Positions 1 through 10,569 of a DNA stretch of 64,000 nt are shown in pieces (within the stretch, counting starts at the first letter, position 1; the number at the start of each line of letters is the position of its first letter). The notes under the pieces are model-generated. The model was not told where the DNA came from and ran no database searches. It saw only the letters and a program-made list of their open reading frames with translations. Both the position numbers and the translations under genes were made by a program. This DNA is from an uncultured Dokdonia sp. GTDB taxonomy: Bacteria > Bacteroidota > Bacteroidia > Flavobacteriales > Flavobacteriaceae. The DNA lies in assembly GCF_947496725.1 (NCBI RefSeq), contig NZ_CANMDS010000001.1, forward strand, positions 496,001 to 560,000, in the 5' to 3' direction.

Positions 1-3000
1 AATAACCTAGGTAATGTCACTGAAATATATAAGAATGGAATCCAAGTAGATAACGTTACTGCCAGATCATCTAATAGTAATGAAATTTTACCTTATGATG
101 ATTTTATTAACTCAACATACTCACTAGGTGTAAGTAGAGCTGGACTTAACAGAACAGATATTTCCACTTGGATGAATGGTAAAATAACAGAAGTTATTAG
201 TTTTTCTTCGCCAAACTCTGATTATGACCAAAAGAGAATACAATCATACCTTGCTCTTAAAAATGGCGTAACCTTACATAGTACAAACAGCACAACTCAA
301 ACAAGAGAAGGTGATGAAAACTATGTTGATAGTGATGGTTCTATTATTTGGGATACCGCTATACATACAGGATATACATATGACATAGCTGGTATAGGTA
401 GAGATGACGATGCAACACTTAACCAAAAGCAATCAACGTCAAGTAACCCAGGTGCGATTATTACAATGGGACTTACGGATATTTATGATACAAATTCTGA
501 CAATATCGCAAGCAACGCAAATACTGTAGCAGATAAAAACTTCCTTATGTGGGGTAATAATAACGAATCGCTAGCAGCAGCAGCACCTATATCTGTAGAT
601 ATGAGTAATGGTATTGCTGGTTTATCTACGCTAGTGGATTTTACCGCGATTAGAAGAACTTGGAAGGTAGTCGAGACTGGATCTGTAGGAGATGTTAAGA
701 TCTCAATTCCAGAAGTGAGCTTAACTGCTACTATTACTCCGCCTGGTGATTTCTTAATGTTTGTATCTGACACACCTTCATTTAGTCCAACTTCAGAATA
801 CAGAATTATGAACGTCGTAGGTGATAATCTTGAGACTACCTATGATTTTGAAGGAACTAAGTACATAACCTTCGGCTATGCTCCAGAATACTACTATGAG
901 CGCTCTATCACCTTTGATGGAGTACAAGATTATATGGACGCAGAAGATGTTGCAGATCTCACAGGACCATTTACTATATCTGCTTGGGTAAAAAGAGGAC
1001 CCAACTCTGGTAACAGAGAGATTATTTCAAAGCGTAATGTTCCTTTTACAGAAGGCTACTCTTTAAGATTAAACGCGGCTTTTAGACCACGTATACAGTG
1101 GAAAGATGCTGGTGGCACAACTCGTGCTCACAATGCTTCTACAACACTACCACTAGATGAATGGCATCACGTTGCTGTAATCTACAATGGTACTAGAGTA
1201 ACATTTTATATTGATGGAGTTGAAGATACAGGTCGTAATCTACCTGCTCCCGCGGCTTCTAGTCAACACCTGCTTATAGCGGCTACAGACCACGCAAGTC
1301 CTTCAAACTTTTTTGATGGAACCATTGATGAAGTACGAATATGGAATGATGACCTTACACAACAGCAATTACAGTTCATTATGAACCAAGAAATTGAAAG
1401 GTTTACAGATGCCTCTGTAGTAGGGAAAATTATACCTCAAAATATTTCTAAAAATGAAGTAGCTACTATTCCTTGGAGCAATCTAGAGTTATATCTACCT
1501 ATGAATAGGTACACGTTTACAAATGTTAAAGATGAGTCTGACAATAACCACGTGGCAGCTATAAAAAATCTAGAAACTGTAGATTTCCAAACAGCTCCTC
1601 TACCATATGTTTCTGAAACTAATGGGGACTGGACTAATAGCAACACTTGGGAGAATGGTAGTACACAACAGATACCTGGCGCTGTTTCCATAGTAGATTC
1701 TAATGAGACTATAGACTGGAACATTGTTCAAACTTCACATAATGTAACTACTAATGAAAATAACACAGTCTTAGGCCTAGATGTTATAACGAATGAATTA
1801 AGTATTGAGAATGATAGTAAAATTGAAGTTTCTCACTATTTAAAATTAGATGGTTTAATGGATTTAGTTGGCGAGTCTCAACTTATCCAAACGGAAAATA
1901 GTGATATTGACCTAGCTAGTTCTGGTAGGCTAGAAAAAGATCAACAAGGAACATCAGACACCTACTCGTATAACGTTTGGTCTTCGCCAGTTGGTCTTGT
2001 AAATACAAGCACTATAAATCAAGGTCATTCTATTTCTACTATAATGAATGATGGTACAGACCCTAATAGCCCAGCAACGATGACTTTTGGAACTGGATAT
2101 AACGGAGCACCAACCTCTCCTGTAACAATAAGTGACTTTTGGTTATTTGCATACCGAAACAATCTTGCAAATACCTACAGTGCTTGGGAGCATATAGGTA
2201 ACGCCGGAAACTTAGTTGCGGGTGATGGATACACGATGAAGGGACCAGGTACTGGAGCAGTACCAGACCCACAGAATTATACATTTATAGGAAAACCTAA
2301 TAATGGAACAACAGCAGAGCCTATAAACAAAACAATTAATGCAGGTAATCAATATCTTGTTGGTAATCCATTCCCATCTGCTATAGATGCAAATACATTT
2401 ATAAACGATAATCCACATCTTACTGGAACCTTACTTTTCTGGGAACACTGGGGTGGCGGAAGCCACTACCTGTCAGATTATCAAGCAGGGTATGCTTTAT
2501 ATACCTTAAGCGGTGGTACACCAGCAGTAAGCCATCCAGCTGTGAGTCAAACAGGATCTGGAACTAAAACACCAACTCGTTTTATAGCAGTTGGCCAAGG
2601 ATTCTTTGTCGAGGCTGTATCAACTGGCACTACTACTTTTAACAACAGACAGAGAGCGTTTGCAAAAGAGAGTACCTCTTCTACATTCTTCTTTAATTCT
2701 GATCAAGAAGAAGATACAGATGACAGTAACATTGAAGATGCCGTAGTGCAAGAAGAAGATCTTAGAGAGAAGTTTAGAATAGGGTTTGATTCTCCTAGTC
2801 AATTCCATAGACAATTGCTTATGACAATTGACGAGAATACAACTTTTGACTATGACAGAGCTTATGATGGCGTTATCACATCAAATCCTACTGAGGATAT
2901 GACTTGGATGCTCGAAGATGAAATGGCTATCATACTAGGAGTACCTGCTATAGAAAACGATCGTCAATTTCCGGTAAGAGTTACTCTACCTATAGATGGA

Positions 3001-3558
3001 GAGATATCAATAGGACTCGATGACTTAGAAAATGTTAATACAGATAATGTATCTGTTTATGTACTTGATGAACTTTTAGGTACTACAACAGATATTACAA
3101 ATCTTCAAGACAAGTATACCATAACACTCTCCGCAGGTACTTATGAAGATAGATTTTACATCGTTTTCCAAAGAGCAGAAAGTGAAGAACAAGAGGAAGA
3201 AGAAACTACAGATGAAGAAGAGCAAGAACAAACTGATGAGGAAACTACAGAAGATGACGAAGTAGCTCAAGATACAGATGTAGAAGAAGAAGTCGTAATA
3301 GAAGACACTTTTGAATCTGACTCTATTAGTGTGTATTTTAATATAGATTCACAAGCAATCATAATAGACAAATCGCAAGATTATGAAATAAAATCGCTGC
3401 AGTTGTTCAATATTCTAGGGCAACTTATAAAAGATTGGACTCCAGATAATGAAGCTACACATTTAGAACTCCCAGTACTAGACGTTGCTCCAGGGGCATA
3501 TATTCTTAATATAGAAAAGCCGCAAACTATGGAGACTCAAAAATTAATTATTCACTAG
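1..3558 (+). CDS. T9SS-sorted LamG-domain surface protein (5' truncated by window)
   Basis: The reading frame is open from the first base, so the start lies outside the window; 1185 residues are visible. The first ~300 residues resemble the repeat-rich region of flavobacterial surface proteins (motif IQSYLALKNGVTL, typical of DUF8202-like modules). Residues ~299-465 form a LamG/concanavalin-like jelly roll (FDGVQDYMDAED, EWHHVAVIYNGT, IDEVRIWNDDL). A very acidic Glu/Asp/Thr linker occupies ~1059-1103. The last ~75 residues look like a type A T9SS sorting domain (LQLFNILGQLIKDW, APGAYILNIE, ending QKLIIH). The likely role is an exported, cell-surface adhesin or glycan-binding protein; the ligand cannot be told. 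The gene ends just before a strong terminator and stands alone here. Confidence 0.85.
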   Translation, partial: NNLGNVTEIYKNGIQVDNVTARSSNSNEILPYDDFINSTYSLGVSRAGLNRTDISTWMNGKITEVISFSSPNSDYDQKRIQSYLALKNGVTLHSTNSTTQTREGDENYVDSDGSIIWDTAIHTGYTYDIAGIGRDDDATLNQKQSTSSNPGAIITMGLTDIYDTNSDNIASNANTVADKNFLMWGNNNESLAAAAPISVDMSNGIAGLSTLVDFTAIRRTWKVVETGSVGDVKISIPEVSLTATITPPGDFLMFVSDTPSFSPTSEYRIMNVVGDNLETTYDFEGTKYITFGYAPEYYYERSITFDGVQDYMDAEDVADLTGPFTISAWVKRGPNSGNREIISKRNVPFTEGYSLRLNAAFRPRIQWKDAGGTTRAHNASTTLPLDEWHHVAVIYNGTRVTFYIDGVEDTGRNLPAPAASSQHLLIAATDHASPSNFFDGTIDEVRIWNDDLTQQQLQFIMNQEIERFTDASVVGKIIPQNISKNEVATIPWSNLELYLPMNRYTFTNVKDESDNNHVAAIKNLETVDFQTAPLPYVSETNGDWTNSNTWENGSTQQIPGAVSIVDSNETIDWNIVQTSHNVTTNENNTVLGLDVITNELSIENDSKIEVSHYLKLDGLMDLVGESQLIQTENSDIDLASSGRLEKDQQGTSDTYSYNVWSSPVGLVNTSTINQGHSISTIMNDGTDPNSPATMTFGTGYNGAPTSPVTISDFWLFAYRNNLANTYSAWEHIGNAGNLVAGDGYTMKGPGTGAVPDPQNYTFIGKPNNGTTAEPINKTINAGNQYLVGNPFPSAIDANTFINDNPHLTGTLLFWEHWGGGSHYLSDYQAGYALYTLSGGTPAVSHPAVSQTGSGTKTPTRFIAVGQGFFVEAVSTGTTTFNNRQRAFAKESTSSTFFFNSDQEEDTDDSNIEDAVVQEEDLREKFRIGFDSPSQFHRQLLMTIDENTTFDYDRAYDGVITSNPTEDMTWMLEDEMAIILGVPAIENDRQFPVRVTLPIDGEISIGLDDLENVNTDNVSVYVLDELLGTTTDITNLQDKYTITLSAGTYEDRFYIVFQRAESEEQEEEETTDEEEQEQTDEETTEDDEVAQDTDVEEEVVIEDTFESDSISVYFNIDSQAIIIDKSQDYEIKSLQLFNILGQLIKDWTPDNEATHLELPVLDVAPGAYILNIEKPQTMETQKLIIH

Positions 3559-3582
3559 CATTGCTTATATAAGCAAGGTATT

Positions 3583-3617
3583 ATAAAGGCTTCCAGATGG
3601 AAGCCTTTATTTTTTTT
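3583..3617 (+). terminator. Rho-independent terminator after the surface protein gene
   Basis: A 12-bp perfect stem (ATAAAGGCTTCC / GGAAGCCTTTAT) with loop AGAT is followed by a run of T. It lies 25 bases after the stop codon. A separate small palindrome, TTGCTTATATAAGCAA, sits between the stop codon and this hairpin. Confidence 0.9.
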
Positions 3618-3760
3618 ACGCTTTCTCCCTATTTTAACATCTAGCACTCATAAATCTTAGGGTAAAGTTAATTACAGTATATAGATGTTAAATAACATTC
3701 GGTCGGTAGTCCAAAGATTCTTACCTGGCGTAAAACCATTCAAATCATTGTTAAACTTGA

Positions 3761-5194
3761 ATGAATCCAGATATGAATATAACGACCAATCCATCAAGAG
3801 AAATCCCCACAACTGCATCTTATAATAAAGAACATAACCCGCAGAGCTCTTTACAAAAAGACTCAAAAAACCCTTGGGGAGTATTTGTACTTCTCGCTAC
3901 CTTTCTGCTTCTAGCCGTCTCAGCATATATCGCATATATGCTTCGCTATGATTTTTCACAATTAGATTTTGAGCGTAAGAGCTCGATATTTGGTTATGGC
4001 TTTATGACCTTTGCTTCTACCCTCCTCGTTTTTAAAAGTAGCTTCTTTATCTATACCCTATATCACTATTTTAAATATAAACCTGTAGCATCAGTAAGTG
4101 ATCAAGAGTTACCCACTTGTACAGTTATTGTCCCTGCATACAACGAAGGAAAACAAGTATATGCAACCCTCAAAAGTCTTGCAGCTAGTGATTACCCTTT
4201 GCACAAACTAGAACTACTGTCTATAGATGATGGTAGTCAAGACGACACTTGGTACTGGATGCAAAAAGCAAAAAAAGAGCTAGGTGATCGAGTTTCCATC
4301 TGTAAGCAACCTAAAAATATGGGGAAACGTCACGCCTTATATAGAGGCTTTAATGAAGGAAAAGGTGACATCTTCATCACAGTAGACAGTGACTCTATAG
4401 TAGATGCAAATACCTTAAGACTATTAGTAAGTCCCTTTATAGGTAATAAAAAATGTGGAGCTGTAGCAGGAAATATACGCGTGCTCAATAAAGAAAGAGC
4501 CCTGTTACCAAAAATGCTAGATGTGAGCTTCACCCTTAGTTTTGAGTTTGTGAGAAGCGCAGAGAGTAACGTAAATGCAGTATTATGTACACCAGGAGCA
4601 CTGGCAGCATACAGAAGAGATGCAGTATTTGCTTGCCTAGATGAATGGATTGATCAAAAATTTATGGGCAAATCTTCAGATATAGGAGAAGACAGAGCGC
4701 TTACTAATATGATCTTAAAACAAGGACTGCACGTGCTTTTCCAAAAAAATGCATATGCTTATACTAACGTCCCAGAAAAGTATAAAGGCCTTTATAAAAT
4801 GTATATAAGATGGGGGCGTAGCAACGTAAGAGAAAACCTAGCTATGGCAAAGTATGTGTTTACAAACTTTAGAAAAGAGTCTAAAGTAGGCGCAAGACTG
4901 TTATTTGTAAATCAGTTTTTAACAATTTTAATGAGTTACCCATTTCTCATATTTATGCTCTTATTTGTAGCAACACATCCCATTTTATTTTTAACATCAA
5001 CTCTTGTAAGTATTTTAATTGTCACCACTTTTCCGGCTTTATTTTATGCAAGAAAGTACACGCCATCTGAGTCATTTTGGGCATATACTTACAGTCTTGT
5101 CTATACCTTTGGTTTATTTTGGATAACTCCATATGCCATTGCCACCGCAGGTAAAAGCGGCTGGTTAACACGTAGTTTACCACAAGCAGCATAA
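3761..5194 (+). CDS. Membrane glycosyltransferase family 2 (hyaluronan synthase/NodC-like)
   Basis: This 477-aa enzyme probably makes or exports a polysaccharide at the inner membrane. Two N-terminal membrane segments (~38-62 and ~80-103) precede a GT-A catalytic core. Visible motifs are TVIVPAYNEG (~122), the nucleotide-sugar-binding DDGSQDD (~155), DSDS (~209) and YIRWGRSN (~347), which stands where processive GT2 enzymes have QxxRW. Several hydrophobic segments fill ~383-470, the layout of processive synthases such as HasA/NodC. The start is an ATG 202 bases after the previous gene; a second in-frame ATG lies four codons in. It has no operon partner, since a terminator follows directly. 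The polymer it makes cannot be deduced. Confidence 0.85.
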   Translation: MNPDMNITTNPSREIPTTASYNKEHNPQSSLQKDSKNPWGVFVLLATFLLLAVSAYIAYMLRYDFSQLDFERKSSIFGYGFMTFASTLLVFKSSFFIYTLYHYFKYKPVASVSDQELPTCTVIVPAYNEGKQVYATLKSLAASDYPLHKLELLSIDDGSQDDTWYWMQKAKKELGDRVSICKQPKNMGKRHALYRGFNEGKGDIFITVDSDSIVDANTLRLLVSPFIGNKKCGAVAGNIRVLNKERALLPKMLDVSFTLSFEFVRSAESNVNAVLCTPGALAAYRRDAVFACLDEWIDQKFMGKSSDIGEDRALTNMILKQGLHVLFQKNAYAYTNVPEKYKGLYKMYIRWGRSNVRENLAMAKYVFTNFRKESKVGARLLFVNQFLTILMSYPFLIFMLLFVATHPILFLTSTLVSILIVTTFPALFYARKYTPSESFWAYTYSLVYTFGLFWITPYAIATAGKSGWLTRSLPQAA

Positions 5195-5211
5195 GTAAGA
5201 TGTATTAATAT

Positions 5212-5250
5212 AAAAGCCCTCATTATTAATAATGAGGGCTTTTTATTTTT
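5212..5250. terminator. Bidirectional terminator between the glycosyltransferase and ilvA
   Basis: A 14-bp perfect stem (AAAAGCCCTCATTA / TAATGAGGGCTTTT) around a TTAA loop has a T-run on the + side and A-rich sequence on the other. It lies between two convergent genes and could stop transcription both ways. Confidence 0.88.
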
Positions 5251-5262
5251 ATAGATAATTAC

Positions 5263-5276
5263 GCTTTCGCGAAAGC
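5263..5276. repeat. GCTTTCGCGAAAGC palindrome, intergenic copy
   Basis: A perfect 14-bp palindrome extended to 22 bp by flanking TTAC/GTAA. It lies immediately after the ilvA stop codon, in the gap before the bidirectional terminator. One of 11 perfect copies in the window. Confidence 0.95.
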
Positions 5277-5281
5277 GTAAC

Positions 5282-6547
5282 TCAAACCAATAGTTGAAAC
5301 AACTCAGGTTTATCATTAAGATATTCACCAAAGAACTTACGCTTATGCATTCTCTCTACTAGAGGTTCCAGATCTTCTGGAGATTTTATCTCAATACCCA
5401 CAATAGCTGGGCCTTGCTCCCTACTGGTCTTTTTTGAATATTCAAAATAAGTGATATCATCTGTATTACCGAGTACATCTGCCACAAACTCTTTAAGAGC
5501 ACCCGCTCGCTGCGGGAATTTAATAATAAAGTAATGCTTTAACCCTTGATATAAGAGTGCTCGTTCTTTAATCTCTGGAGTTCTGGTAATGTCATTATTA
5601 CTACCACTTACTACACAGGCTATATTCTTACCACGTATCTCCTCTTTAAATTGATCTAAAACTGCGAGAGTAAGTGCTCCTGCAGGTTCTACTACAATGG
5701 CATCTCTATTGTACAGATCTAGTATAGTCTGGCATATTTTACCCTCTGGCACGCTCACAACTTGATCTACTAGCTGCTGGACGATACTAAAGTTGCGCTC
5801 TCCTACTCGTTGTACAGCGGCACCATCTACAAACTTGTCTATCTCTGTTAAGGTGGTATTCTCTTTTTGTAAAAGAGAGTTCATCATCGCAGGCGCTCCT
5901 CCAGGCTCTACGCCTATAATTTTTGTTTTGGGAGAAAGATGATGAAACACACTAGATAATCCCGCGATAAGGCCACCGCCACCTACTGGTACAAAAACAT
6001 AATCCAGAGGCTTTTCTGACTGAGTTACCATCTCAAGCCCTACAGTTGCCTGGCCTTCTATAATTTTTTCATCATCAAAGGGGTGTACAAAGGTTTTGTG
6101 TTGCGATATGCAAGCTTCACTTGCTTTTGCATAAGCATCGTCAAAGGTGTCACCGGTGAGTACAACCTCAACCCAAGTGTCACCAAACATTTGTACCTGC
6201 TCTACCTTTTGTTTTGGAGTAGTTGCAGGCATATAGATGGCCCCTTTTATATGAAGTTTTGCACAACTAAGAGCTACGCCTTGTGCGTGGTTACCAGCAC
6301 TTGCACAAACAATACCTGCTTGCTTCTGCTCATCTGTAAGCGTACTTATTTTATTAAACGCGCCGCGTATTTTATAGCTACGTACCTGTTGTAAGTCCTC
6401 ACGCTTTAAAAACACCTCTGCCTCATACTTTTTTGAGTATGTAAAACTGCGCATAAACGGTGTCTTTGAGACCACTTTGCGCACCCTGTTTGCCGCATCT
6501 GTTACAGATTTGAGTGTGGGTATGTATGTTTTGAGCGTTTCTTCCAT
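5282..6547 (-). CDS. ilvA: Threonine ammonia-lyase (threonine dehydratase), biosynthetic
   Basis: IlvA deaminates L-threonine to 2-oxobutanoate, the first step towards isoleucine. The 421-aa protein has the PLP-binding lysine (K59) in SYKIRGAF and the phosphate-binding GGGG loop at ~189-192. A C-terminal regulatory ACT-like domain occupies ~335-421 (HYFIIKFPQRAGALKEFV), with a single ACT repeat as in the shorter biosynthetic form, which is normally inhibited by isoleucine. It is the last gene of the minus-strand ilvDBNCA operon, 29 bases after ilvC, and is followed by a GCTTTCGCGAAAGC palindrome and a terminator. The assignment as biosynthetic rather than catabolic rests on the ACT domain and the operon. 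Confidence 0.96.
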   Translation of the reverse strand: MEETLKTYIPTLKSVTDAANRVRKVVSKTPFMRSFTYSKKYEAEVFLKREDLQQVRSYKIRGAFNKISTLTDEQKQAGIVCASAGNHAQGVALSCAKLHIKGAIYMPATTPKQKVEQVQMFGDTWVEVVLTGDTFDDAYAKASEACISQHKTFVHPFDDEKIIEGQATVGLEMVTQSEKPLDYVFVPVGGGGLIAGLSSVFHHLSPKTKIIGVEPGGAPAMMNSLLQKENTTLTEIDKFVDGAAVQRVGERNFSIVQQLVDQVVSVPEGKICQTILDLYNRDAIVVEPAGALTLAVLDQFKEEIRGKNIACVVSGSNNDITRTPEIKERALLYQGLKHYFIIKFPQRAGALKEFVADVLGNTDDITYFEYSKKTSREQGPAIVGIEIKSPEDLEPLVERMHKRKFFGEYLNDKPELFQLLV

Positions 6548-6576
6548 AAGTATCCACCGCGAGGTGGCAATAAGTA

Positions 6577-8073
6577 CTAGCTTAGAACAGCTTCTTGCTC
6601 TTCGGTTTTTACTTTTTTCATAGCAACCATTGCTTTACGTAGGGTTGCTCCTATTTCTTCTACAGGGTGGTTACGTATGGCATCATTTACAGCAATGAGC
6701 TCTTGATTATCTACTCCATTATCGTGAGTAAAAGAGATACCTATAATATCTGTATCTACCGTTTTCATAAAGTCTGTAAGGAGTGGTTTACAGGCGTGAT
6801 CAAAAAGATAACAACCATACTCTGCCGTGTCTGAAATAATACGATTCATCTCAAAAAGCTTCTTTCTTGCAATGGTATTTGCAATAAGTGGTGTCTCGTG
6901 TAGTGACTCATAATAAGCACTTTCTTCTATAATACCTGCAGCTGTCATCGTTTCAAACGCTAGCTCTACACCAGCCTTTACCATTGCTACCATAAGCACA
7001 CCGTGGTCAAAATACTCTTGCTCACTTATCTCTTGTGATGTGATTTCTTGCTTTTCAAAATTGGTCTCTCCAGTGGCAGCTCTCCAGGTGTGAAGATTTT
7101 TATCATCTGCAGCCCAGTCTTCCATCATAGTTTTTGAGAAGTGACCAGAGATAATATCATCCATATGCTTCTCAAAAAGCGGTCTCATTATATCCTTAAG
7201 CTCTTCTGATAGGTTATATGCTTTAATCTTAGACGGGTTATCGAGACGATCCATCATATTTGTGATACCACCGTGCTTAAGTGCTTCTGTAATAGTCTCC
7301 CATCCATACTGTATGAGTTTACCTGCATATGCCGGGTCTATACCCTTCTCTACCATTTTATCAAAACAGAGTATCGATCCCGTTTGTAACACACCACATA
7401 AGATGGTTTGCTCGCCCATAAGATCAGACTTTACCTCTGCCACAAAAGAAGATTCTAGTACTCCTGCTCTGTGACCACCTGTAGCCGCTGCATATGCTTT
7501 AGCTTGAGCAAGCCCCTTTCCTTCTGGATCATTATCTGGGTGTACTGCGATAAGTGTAGGTACGCCAAAACCTCTTTTATATTCCTCACGTACCTCAGAC
7601 CCTGGACACTTAGGAGCTACCATAATTACCGTAAGGTCATCACGTACCTGCATCCCTTCTTCTACAATATTAAAACCGTGCGAGTAAGCAAGTGTTGCTC
7701 CTTGCTTCATAAGCGGCATAACTGCTTTTACTACGGCTGTATGCTGCTTGTCTGGAGTAAGGTTTAAAACTAGATCTGCCGTAGGGATTAATTCTTCATA
7801 AGTTCCTACCGTAAAACCATTTGAAGTGGCATTTTTATAAGACTGGCGCTTTTCTGTAATTGCTCCTTCTCTTAGTGCATAAGAAATATCACAGCCGCTA
7901 TCTCTCATATTGAGACCTTGGTTAAGTCCTTGTGCACCGCACCCTACAATCACGATTTTCTTATCTGCAATGGCAGCAATACCATCTTCAAACTCACTGG
8001 CATCCATAAAGCGGCATTTTCCCAGTTGTGATAATTGATCCCTTAGTGGTAATGTGTTAAAATAATTTTTCAT
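6577..8073 (-). CDS. ilvC: Ketol-acid reductoisomerase, class II (long form)
   Basis: IlvC isomerises and reduces acetolactate/acetohydroxybutyrate with NADPH and Mg2+. At 498 aa it is the long, E. coli-like class II enzyme with a duplicated C-terminal knotted domain. The Rossmann motif [17 protein letters not shown] lies at ~44-60, and metal-site acidic residues fall in the [13 protein letters not shown] region. It sits between ilvN (91 bases upstream) and ilvA (29 bases downstream). The upstream gap carries one copy of the 14-bp palindrome. Confidence 0.97.
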   Translation of the reverse strand: MKNYFNTLPLRDQLSQLGKCRFMDASEFEDGIAAIADKKIVIVGCGAQGLNQGLNMRDSGCDISYALREGAITEKRQSYKNATSNGFTVGTYEELIPTADLVLNLTPDKQHTAVVKAVMPLMKQGATLAYSHGFNIVEEGMQVRDDLTVIMVAPKCPGSEVREEYKRGFGVPTLIAVHPDNDPEGKGLAQAKAYAAATGGHRAGVLESSFVAEVKSDLMGEQTILCGVLQTGSILCFDKMVEKGIDPAYAGKLIQYGWETITEALKHGGITNMMDRLDNPSKIKAYNLSEELKDIMRPLFEKHMDDIISGHFSKTMMEDWAADDKNLHTWRAATGETNFEKQEITSQEISEQEYFDHGVLMVAMVKAGVELAFETMTAAGIIEESAYYESLHETPLIANTIARKKLFEMNRIISDTAEYGCYLFDHACKPLLTDFMKTVDTDIIGISFTHDNGVDNQELIAVNDAIRNHPVEEIGATLRKAMVAMKKVKTEEQEAVLS

Positions 8074-8103
8074 TGTAATTACATTGCGGAGAATTCTTTT
8101 TTT

Positions 8104-8117
8104 GCTTTCGCGAAAGC
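8104..8117. repeat. GCTTTCGCGAAAGC palindrome between ilvN and ilvC
   Basis: A perfect 14-bp copy in the 91-base gap between ilvN and ilvC, continued on the + strand by GGTCTT. The same GGTC tail is seen at the copies at 19,832 and 29,934. Confidence 0.95.
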
Positions 8118-8164
8118 GGTCTTACCCTCCTAGGTTGTTGGATTAGTTCTTTTATATTAGTTAT

Positions 8165-8725
8165 CTAAGCTTGGGATTTGCCAAAGGCGACCTCATTACT
8201 CTCTTCTATACGTTGTAATAATGTAGAAATAGGCATCTCTGTTTTTGTGACTGCTATTCTACCAGAGCGTGTAAATTGCATTATCCCAAAAGGTTTAAGC
8301 TCTCTATGTACAAGCTCAATCTCTGAGCGTCTTCCTGCTTTTTCAAGCACAAAGAAGTCCTTATTTACAGTCACGATACGCGCCTGACTTTCTTTTATAA
8401 TATTTTGAATTTGAGGCTCTTCAAAAAGTAAATTTGACTTGATCTTAAATAGCGCACTCTCTGTAAAGATGGTTTCCTCATCTGTGTGATAAAATGCCTT
8501 TATCACCTCAACTTGACGTTCTATCTGGCCTTGTATTTTTGCCATTTGCTCTTCTGTGACATTTACTACGATGATAAATTTAAACACATCATCTATCTCA
8601 CTTTCTGAGGCAGAAAGGCTTTCTATATTAATCTTACGACGCTGAAATATAGCCGAAATACGGTTTAATAACCCAATATTATTTTCGGTATATATGTTTA
8701 CGGTAAATGTTTTTACTTCACTCAT
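8165..8725 (-). CDS. ilvN: Acetolactate synthase small (regulatory) subunit
   Basis: The regulatory partner of IlvB, conferring activation and valine feedback. The 186-aa protein begins with an ACT domain (FTVNIYTENNIGLLNRIS, residues ~5-80) containing the NIGLLNRISAIFQRR segment typical of IlvN/IlvH. A C-terminal ALS-small domain follows (ARIVTVNKDFFVLEKAGR). It is longer than E. coli IlvN and close to IlvH-type length. The gene starts 46 bases after ilvB, as expected for co-transcription and subunit balance. Confidence 0.95.
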   Translation of the reverse strand: MSEVKTFTVNIYTENNIGLLNRISAIFQRRKINIESLSASESEIDDVFKFIIVVNVTEEQMAKIQGQIERQVEVIKAFYHTDEETIFTESALFKIKSNLLFEEPQIQNIIKESQARIVTVNKDFFVLEKAGRRSEIELVHRELKPFGIMQFTRSGRIAVTKTEMPISTLLQRIEESNEVAFGKSQA

Positions 8726-8771
8726 AGGTAACCTGTTTATGTATACTTTGTACTGCTGTATATACTGGTTA

Positions 8772-10496
8772 TTATTCTAATCTTATATCTGATACAGATG
8801 CTCCTGTAGGTATCATAGGGAAAACGTTATCTTCTTTCTCTACCATTACTTCTAAGAAGAAACTGTCCTTTGAGGCAATCATCTTCTCTACAGCTGGCCC
8901 TAGTTCTTCTCTAGTACTTACCTTCTGGTTATCTATATCATAAGCTTCTGCTATTTTACAGAAATTAGGATTTTTCATAGTGGTGCTAGCGTATCGCTTA
9001 TCAAAAAATAGCTGTTGCCACTGGCGCACCATTCCTAAAAATTCGTTGTTAAGCACAACTATCTTAACCGGCACCTCTGCTTGAAAGATGACACCTAGCT
9101 CTTGTATAGTCATCTGGTAACCACCGTCACCTATAATGGCCACCACTTCTCGCTCTGGCGCTCCCATTTTTGCCCCTATGGCTGCTGGTAATGCAAATCC
9201 CATTGTACCTAGCCCTCCAGAAGTGATATTACTTTTAGACTTTTTAAAGTCTGCATAGCGTATACCTACCATCTGGTGCTGTCCTACGTCTGTTACAATA
9301 ATAGCTTCACCATTAGTTTGTTTATTGATAAGGTTTACAACCTCACCCATTGTGAGGCCTTCCTTAGTAGGTAAAATGTCATTCTTTATGACCTTCTCAT
9401 ACTCGATAGCATAGAGATCTTTAAATTTTTGGTGCCACGCCTTATGGCTCTTTTGTTCTATATGAGGTAAGATTTTTGCCAGTGTCTCTTTTGAGTTACC
9501 TAGTATTGCAATATCTGCCTTTACATTTTTATTTACTTCTGCAGGGTCGATCTCAAAGTGTATGACCTTAGCTTGCTTTGCATAGGTCGCGAGATTACCC
9601 GTAACACGGTCATCAAAACGCATCCCAATAGCAATAAGAACATCACAACCATTTGTCAACACATTAGGTGCATAATTACCGTGCATACCTACCATACCTA
9701 CGTTAAGAGGATGCTCTGTAGGGATTGCAGAGACACCTAAAATGGTCCAAGCAGCTGGTATCCCTGATTTCTCAACAAAGGCTTTAAACTCATTTTCGGC
9801 TTCACCTAGTATCACACCTTGCCCCCATACTATCATTGGTTTTTTGGCCTCATTTATAACTTTGGCAGCTTGAGCGATTTCTGTGTCATTTACTGCTGGT
9901 GTAGGTGTATAGCTTCGTATGTAGTCACATTTCGCGTAAGCAAAATCAAACTCTGCAAACTGTGCATCTTTTGTAATATCAATAAGTACAGGCCCTGGTC
10001 TTCCAGATCTCGCTATATAAAATGCCTTTGCAAGTACCTCTGGTATCTCCTCTACCCTAGTTATTTGATGATTCCACTTTGTGACTGGTGTAGAGATACC
10101 TATGATATCTGTCTCTTGAAAAGCATCGCTACCCAATAAGTGAGACCCTACTTGACCTGTGATACAAACCATAGGTGTGCTGTCTATCTGAGCATCTGCA
10201 ATACCCGTAATTAAGTTAGTCGCTCCAGGACCAGAAGTGGCAATGGCAACTCCTACTTTACCCGTCGCACGGGCAAATCCTTGTGCAGCGTGTGTCGCTC
10301 CTTGCTCGTGTCTGGTAAGGACGTGCTTGATTTTATCTTGATGCTTGTGTAGCTCATCATAAAATGGCATTATAGCTCCGCCAGGATACCCATAAATAAG
10401 ATCTGCTCCCTCTGCTACAAGACAGTGTATCAATGCCTCACTACCGCTCATTGTGGTAGTTGTAGTGTCTGATGTATTTTGTGTCTTCACGTCCAT
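8772..10496 (-). CDS. ilvB: Acetolactate synthase large (catalytic) subunit
   Basis: This thiamine-diphosphate enzyme condenses pyruvate with pyruvate or 2-oxobutanoate. The 574-aa protein has the usual order: N-terminal pyrimidine-binding domain with YGYPGGAIMPFYDEL and the catalytic Glu in TRHEQGATHAAQGFARATG, a central FAD/transhydrogenase-like domain, and a C-terminal ThDP-binding domain (GDGGYQM, then NNEFLGMVRQWQQ). It follows ilvD by 73 bases and precedes ilvN. The biosynthetic anabolic form is indicated by the neighbouring regulatory subunit gene. Confidence 0.97.
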   Translation of the reverse strand: MDVKTQNTSDTTTTTMSGSEALIHCLVAEGADLIYGYPGGAIMPFYDELHKHQDKIKHVLTRHEQGATHAAQGFARATGKVGVAIATSGPGATNLITGIADAQIDSTPMVCITGQVGSHLLGSDAFQETDIIGISTPVTKWNHQITRVEEIPEVLAKAFYIARSGRPGPVLIDITKDAQFAEFDFAYAKCDYIRSYTPTPAVNDTEIAQAAKVINEAKKPMIVWGQGVILGEAENEFKAFVEKSGIPAAWTILGVSAIPTEHPLNVGMVGMHGNYAPNVLTNGCDVLIAIGMRFDDRVTGNLATYAKQAKVIHFEIDPAEVNKNVKADIAILGNSKETLAKILPHIEQKSHKAWHQKFKDLYAIEYEKVIKNDILPTKEGLTMGEVVNLINKQTNGEAIIVTDVGQHQMVGIRYADFKKSKSNITSGGLGTMGFALPAAIGAKMGAPEREVVAIIGDGGYQMTIQELGVIFQAEVPVKIVVLNNEFLGMVRQWQQLFFDKRYASTTMKNPNFCKIAEAYDIDNQKVSTREELGPAVEKMIASKDSFFLEVMVEKEDNVFPMIPTGASVSDIRLE

Positions 10497-10569
10497 AGGT
10501 TGTACGCTTTAAATGTTATTTCTATTCTATCACGCTCGCTAGGCGTCTGTTTATTGTGCTTGTGTTGTG

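Noticed and set aside
3159-3310. Glu/Asp/Thr-rich stretch as a tandem repeat array
   Set aside because: It is low-complexity acidic linker coding, with no exact repeating unit; normal before T9SS tails.
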